Below, piece by piece: positions 7,078 through 9,786 of a stretch of 9,786 nt of DNA. Below the pieces are notes generated by a model that worked only from the letters and a program-made list of their open reading frames with translations, had not been told where the DNA came from and did no database searches. The DNA is taken from positions 1-9,786 of the forward strand of contig JAVHOA010000097.1 of the NCBI GenBank assembly GCA_036169815.1, in the 5' to 3' direction. Both the position numbers and the translations under genes were made by a program. This DNA comes from Hydrocurvibacter sp036169815. GTDB lineage: Bacteria > Campylobacterota > Campylobacteria > Campylobacterales > Sulfurimonadaceae. The number at the start of each line of letters is the position of its first letter. Position 1 is the first letter of the stretch.

Positions 7078-8710
7078 ATTTAACAATATTGCTCTTTATG
7101 CCTCGGCGTTTTTCATTATCGTCCTTATTATCTTTGCCGTTTTTCGAGATACTTCTAAACCCATCACACTCAATGATGCAGAGGTCATTTTGCAAAATCA
7201 CACTGTCACAAATGTGGTTGCGACAAAAGAGTATGTCTATCTTCAAACAAAAGACGCGATATTTAAAATTGCAAGTTCTCAAGTGATGCCATCGATGTTT
7301 GCTGATTATAAAGTGGAGATAGAAGAGGGATACTCGCTACTTACAACGCTTTTTTATATCATTGTATTCTTGGGCTTATTTTCTTATGCTTTTCGTTGGG
7401 TGCAAAAAAATGGGTTTCCACTTCGTCCCAAGATAGTACAAAAAAGCGATGCAACGCTAGCTATGACCTCCAATGAACCGATACAAGCGATAAAACCAAA
7501 TATCTCTTTTGATGATATCGGCGGTATCAGCGAGGTGAAAGTGGAGCTTTCAGAGATTATTGACTTTATGAAAAATCCTAAACGCTACCGCTCTTTTGGT
7601 GCAAGAATGCCTCGTGGTGTTTTGCTTGTAGGGCCTCCTGGCGTTGGCAAAACGATGATTGCAAAAGCTGTTGCGCATGAAGCGGGTGTACCATTTTTTT
7701 ACCAAAGTGGGGCTTCTTTTGTACAGATTTATGTAGGAATGGGTGCAAAACGTGTGCATGAACTTTTTATGGCTGCGAAAAAAAATGCACCTGCAATTGT
7801 CTTTATAGATGAGATTGATGCCGTTGGTAAAAAGCGAGACGGCAATCGCAACGATGAACGTGAAGCTACTCTCAATCAACTCCTTACAGAGATGGATGGG
7901 TTTGAGGCCTCAAGCGATATTATCGTGATAGCCGCAACTAATAAGATTGATGTTTTAGACAGTGCACTCTTGCGTGCTGGGCGTTTTGATAGACGTATTT
8001 TTGTGGATCTTCCAACCAAGCATGAACGCACTTCTATCATCGAAAAATATCTCAGCACTGTTGCTCATGAAACCGATATTGAGGTACTTAGCAATATGAC
8101 GGTGGGCTTTAACGGCGCCTCTTTAGCAGCACTTGTCAATGAAGCGGCATTGCTTTGTCTGCGTCAAAACAATACACTTGTCACGATGGAGCATTTTTAT
8201 GCCGTGAAAGATAAAGTGGTTTTTGGAAAGCGAAAACTCTTGATGCTCAGTGATGAACAAAAAGCGCACCGCATTTGCTATCAAGCCGCAAAAGCGCTGG
8301 TGGCTACGCTTTATAAAGTTGATTTTGAAAAGCTTTTGCTCTCAAGTGAAACGATGACGCCGCCTGTCACAACGCCACTTTTAAAGCATGAAATGGAGTC
8401 ACGCATCCGTATGCTTTTAGCTGGAATTGCGGGGTGCGAGTTGAAGTTTGGCGAGCATTCAAGCAGTGCCAAAACTGATTTGGATGAAGCAAAACAGAGC
8501 GTCAAGGAGATGATTGGCAAATTTGGAATGGGTGAAACACTCCTTGGTGTCTCGGGGCAAGAGGAGATTCTTTTACAAAAACTCTATACCCAAACGAAAG
8601 AGACGCTTGAGGGATTTGGTGATGTGAGTAGTATGATTGAAGCGATTTTGTATGAGAACGAAAGTATCACAAAAACCCAAATAGAGGAGAAACTCGATGG
8701 TTTACTTTAG
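7064..8710 (+). CDS. FtsH-like membrane AAA+ ATPase lacking the zinc-protease motif
   Basis: A 548-residue FtsH-derived membrane ATPase. TM1 is at about 8-27, a roughly 65-residue periplasmic segment follows, and TM2 is at about 92-111. The AAA module is intact: Walker A GPPGVGKT (190-197), pore loop FVQIYVG with aromatic Tyr223, Walker B IVFIDEID (245-252), and ALLRAGRFDRR with likely arginine fingers Arg304 and Arg307. The C-terminus still resembles the M41 peptidase fold (LLAGIAGCELKFGE, then TDLDEA with Asp472 at the third zinc-ligand position). However, where FtsH has the zinc motif HEAGH after Tyr, this protein has QAAKA (407-411), losing both histidines and the catalytic Glu. It is therefore predicted to unfold or move proteins without cutting them. 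It is shorter than E. coli FtsH (644). Alternative start 7052. It overlaps mtaB and bioV by 14 nt each. Confidence 0.9.
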   Translation: MFKSKFNNIALYASAFFIIVLIIFAVFRDTSKPITLNDAEVILQNHTVTNVVATKEYVYLQTKDAIFKIASSQVMPSMFADYKVEIEEGYSLLTTLFYIIVFLGLFSYAFRWVQKNGFPLRPKIVQKSDATLAMTSNEPIQAIKPNISFDDIGGISEVKVELSEIIDFMKNPKRYRSFGARMPRGVLLVGPPGVGKTMIAKAVAHEAGVPFFYQSGASFVQIYVGMGAKRVHELFMAAKKNAPAIVFIDEIDAVGKKRDGNRNDEREATLNQLLTEMDGFEASSDIIVIAATNKIDVLDSALLRAGRFDRRIFVDLPTKHERTSIIEKYLSTVAHETDIEVLSNMTVGFNGASLAALVNEAALLCLRQNNTLVTMEHFYAVKDKVVFGKRKLLMLSDEQKAHRICYQAAKALVATLYKVDFEKLLLSSETMTPPVTTPLLKHEMESRIRMLLAGIAGCELKFGEHSSSAKTDLDEAKQSVKEMIGKFGMGETLLGVSGQEEILLQKLYTQTKETLEGFGDVSSMIEAILYENESITKTQIEEKLDGLL

Positions 8711-9209
8711 TGGGTTTTCTCTCAAAGATGATATGAGTTTTTTCGAGCCATACTTCAAAAAGAGTGATTATAATGTCGCAGGTTTTAGCTATGGTGCGAT
8801 TAAGGCTTTTGAATATACACTCTCTTGCAAAGAGCGAGTTGATACGCTTCAACTATTTTCTCCCGCTTTTTTTCAGACAAAACCTCAAGCCTTTAAGCGT
8901 GCGCAGCTCGTAGCATATAAAAGAGATAAAGCGACCTATCTCAGCCATTTTATCAAAGGTTGTTTTGAACCTCATGAACTCAAAAAAACCATACATGTAA
9001 GCACAAAAGAGAGTGAACTCGCAGAGCTTTTAGAGTACCAATGGGATAGCCAAAAGCTTAAAACTCTTAAAGAGAGCGGTGTTGTAGTTGAGGTTTATCT
9101 TGGTAGCGAAGATAAGATTATTGATGTAGTGGGTGCAAAAGAGTTCTTTCTTCCATACGCTACGACATATCTCATAAATGGTGCAAATCACTTTTTACAG
9201 ACAAAATAG
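8697..9209 (+). CDS. bioV: BioV-like pimeloyl-ACP methyl ester esterase (small alpha/beta hydrolase)
   Basis: A 170-residue minimal alpha/beta hydrolase. The nucleophile elbow is GFSYG with Ser31; the acid is Asp139 or Asp143 (LGSEDKIIDV); the base is His165 (GANHF). The opening FSGF, the stretch YNVAGFSYGAIKAFEY (25-40), LFSPAF, AFKRAQL and the C-terminal NHFLQTK resemble, from memory, the Helicobacter BioV protein. BioV cleaves the methyl ester of pimeloyl-ACP, the step done by BioH in E. coli, to release the biotin precursor. It is much shorter than BioH (256) and lacks a lid domain. The ATG overlaps the ATPase gene by 14 nt and has AGGAG 7 nt upstream (8685-8689), a strong start. No other biotin gene is in the window, so the function rests on family resemblance; another small esterase activity is possible. 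Confidence 0.72.
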   Translation: MVYFSGFSLKDDMSFFEPYFKKSDYNVAGFSYGAIKAFEYTLSCKERVDTLQLFSPAFFQTKPQAFKRAQLVAYKRDKATYLSHFIKGCFEPHELKKTIHVSTKESELAELLEYQWDSQKLKTLKESGVVVEVYLGSEDKIIDVVGAKEFFLPYATTYLINGANHFLQTK

Positions 9210-9218
9210 GAGCAAAAT

Positions 9219-9746
9219 ATGGCAGAGATCAAAATAGGCGTTATCACAGCAAGTGATAGAGCAAGTGCGGGAATCTATGAAGATATCTCAGGAATGGCGA
9301 TTCAAGATACGATGAAAGATTATCTAGTAAGTGAGTTTGAGATTGTGTATCGATGTATTCCTGATGAACAAGAACTCATAGAAGCGACGATGAGGGAGCT
9401 TTGTGATGAAGGATGTTGTTTAGTGGTCACAACTGGTGGAACAGGACCAGCACTAAGAGATGTCACACCTGAAGCGACCCAAAATGTATGCCAAAAGATG
9501 CTACCTGGATTTGGCGAATTGATGCGTCAAGTAAGCTTGCAATATGTCCCAACGGCGATACTTTCAAGACAAACAGCGGGTATCAGAGGAAAATCACTCA
9601 TCATCAACCTCCCTGGAAAACCAAAGTCCATCCGTGAGTGTTTAGATGCAGTTTTTCCAGCTGTTCCTTACTGCATAGACCTCATTGAGGGCCCATACAT
9701 ACAAACAAATGAAGCAGTAATCAAAGCATTTCGTCCTAAAAAATAA
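9219..9746 (+). CDS. mog: Molybdopterin adenylyltransferase
   Basis: Adenylates molybdopterin before molybdate insertion in molybdenum-cofactor synthesis, in the cytoplasm. The 175-residue protein follows E. coli Mog along its length: IGVITASDRASAGIYED (6-22), IPDEQ with Asp49, TTGGTGPALRDVTPEAT (71-87) with Asp81, PGFGELMRQVSL (96-107), LPGKPKSI (131-138) and VPYCIDLIEGPY (149-160). The Asp pair corresponds to E. coli Asp49 and Asp82. It lacks about 15 residues present in E. coli just before the VPYCI segment and is shorter at the C-terminus. TGGTGPALRDVTP separates it from MoaB- and CinA-type relatives. AGGAG (9208-9212) overlaps the bioV stop and lies 6 nt before the ATG. It is the last gene visible of the cluster; molybdenum or tungsten enzymes are common in Sulfurospirillum-like bacteria, which fits. 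Confidence 0.95.
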   Translation: MAEIKIGVITASDRASAGIYEDISGMAIQDTMKDYLVSEFEIVYRCIPDEQELIEATMRELCDEGCCLVVTTGGTGPALRDVTPEATQNVCQKMLPGFGELMRQVSLQYVPTAILSRQTAGIRGKSLIINLPGKPKSIRECLDAVFPAVPYCIDLIEGPYIQTNEAVIKAFRPKK

Positions 9747-9759
9747 AATAAATTTTATT
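9742..9759. repeat. AT-only inverted repeat at the end of mog
   Basis: AATAAAAT (9742-9749) and ATTTTATT (9752-9759) are perfect complements separated by two bases and span the mog stop codon. With no G or C and no distinct U-tract after it, a stable intrinsic terminator is unlikely. The remaining 27 bases to the window end are AT-rich and finish with the palindrome ATATTAATAT (9777-9786), which could belong to a downstream promoter. Confidence 0.25.
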
Positions 9760-9786
9760 GCATCATAAGTTTATAAATATTAATAT

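Noticed and set aside
7774..7793. Second A8 run, in the FtsH-like gene
   Set aside because: The frame gives A AAA AAT, a weak slip site, and I saw no obvious structure downstream. Such runs are common in Lys-rich AT-rich genes.
7550..7879. 109-codon open frame on the minus strand
   Set aside because: It is antisense to the conserved AAA module, which constrains the sequence. Its product has no recognisable domain and no ribosome site was seen.
1..9786. Mobile elements, CRISPR arrays, tRNA/rRNA genes, phase-variable poly-G tracts
   Set aside because: I found no transposase frames, spaced direct repeats, tRNA cloverleaf or long G/C homopolymers. All the genes look like vertically inherited core genes.

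Overview
The window looks like a piece of a chromosome from a Campylobacterota (Epsilonproteobacteria) bacterium, most likely Sulfurospirillum-like. The base composition is moderately AT-rich, the genes are tightly packed, and the promoters are TATAAT-type without a clear -35. The gene order tgt / RCK-like protein / aroB / MscS-type channel / MtaB / FtsH-like ATPase / BioV-like esterase resembles, from memory, the order in Helicobacter pylori and partly Campylobacter jejuni. The genus assignment is inference. All of the genes look like core chromosomal genes; I see no insertion sequence, prophage, CRISPR array, tRNA or rRNA.

Layout. On the minus strand, 1-211 is the N-terminus of a membrane-anchored protein, probably a sensor or signalling protein, cut by the window edge. 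A 255-bp AT-rich intergenic stretch (212-466) follows. Then comes tgt (tRNA-guanine transglycosylase, queuosine pathway; 1588 down to 467). A compact divergent promoter region (1589-1697) carries two TGCTATAAT extended -10 boxes, one per direction. The rightward one lies so close to the next start codon that the mRNA should be leaderless or nearly so.

On the plus strand, seven genes run to the window end: an RCK/TrkA-C protein (COG3400-like), aroB (3-dehydroquinate synthase), a large MscS-family channel with a periplasmic coiled-coil domain, mtaB (tRNA methylthiotransferase), an FtsH-derived membrane AAA ATPase without the zinc-protease motif, a BioV-like small alpha/beta hydrolase, and mog (molybdopterin adenylyltransferase). 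From aroB onward the neighbours overlap by 1, 4, 14 and 14 nt and then are 9 nt apart, so they are probably one translationally coupled operon. The 63-bp gap before aroB holds an 8-bp inverted repeat and promoter-like sequence, so a second entry point there is possible.

How they fit. The operon is functionally mixed: aromatic amino acid synthesis, tRNA decoding accuracy (Tgt and MtaB), envelope/ion physiology (RCK protein and MscS channel), membrane ATPase, biotin precursor and molybdenum cofactor. The best leads for new biology are the ATPase that has lost its protease residues, the RCK-domain protein that shares an operon with a mechanosensitive channel, the probable leaderless start of the RCK gene, and an over-represented palindromic word (TACATGTA, six copies in this window).
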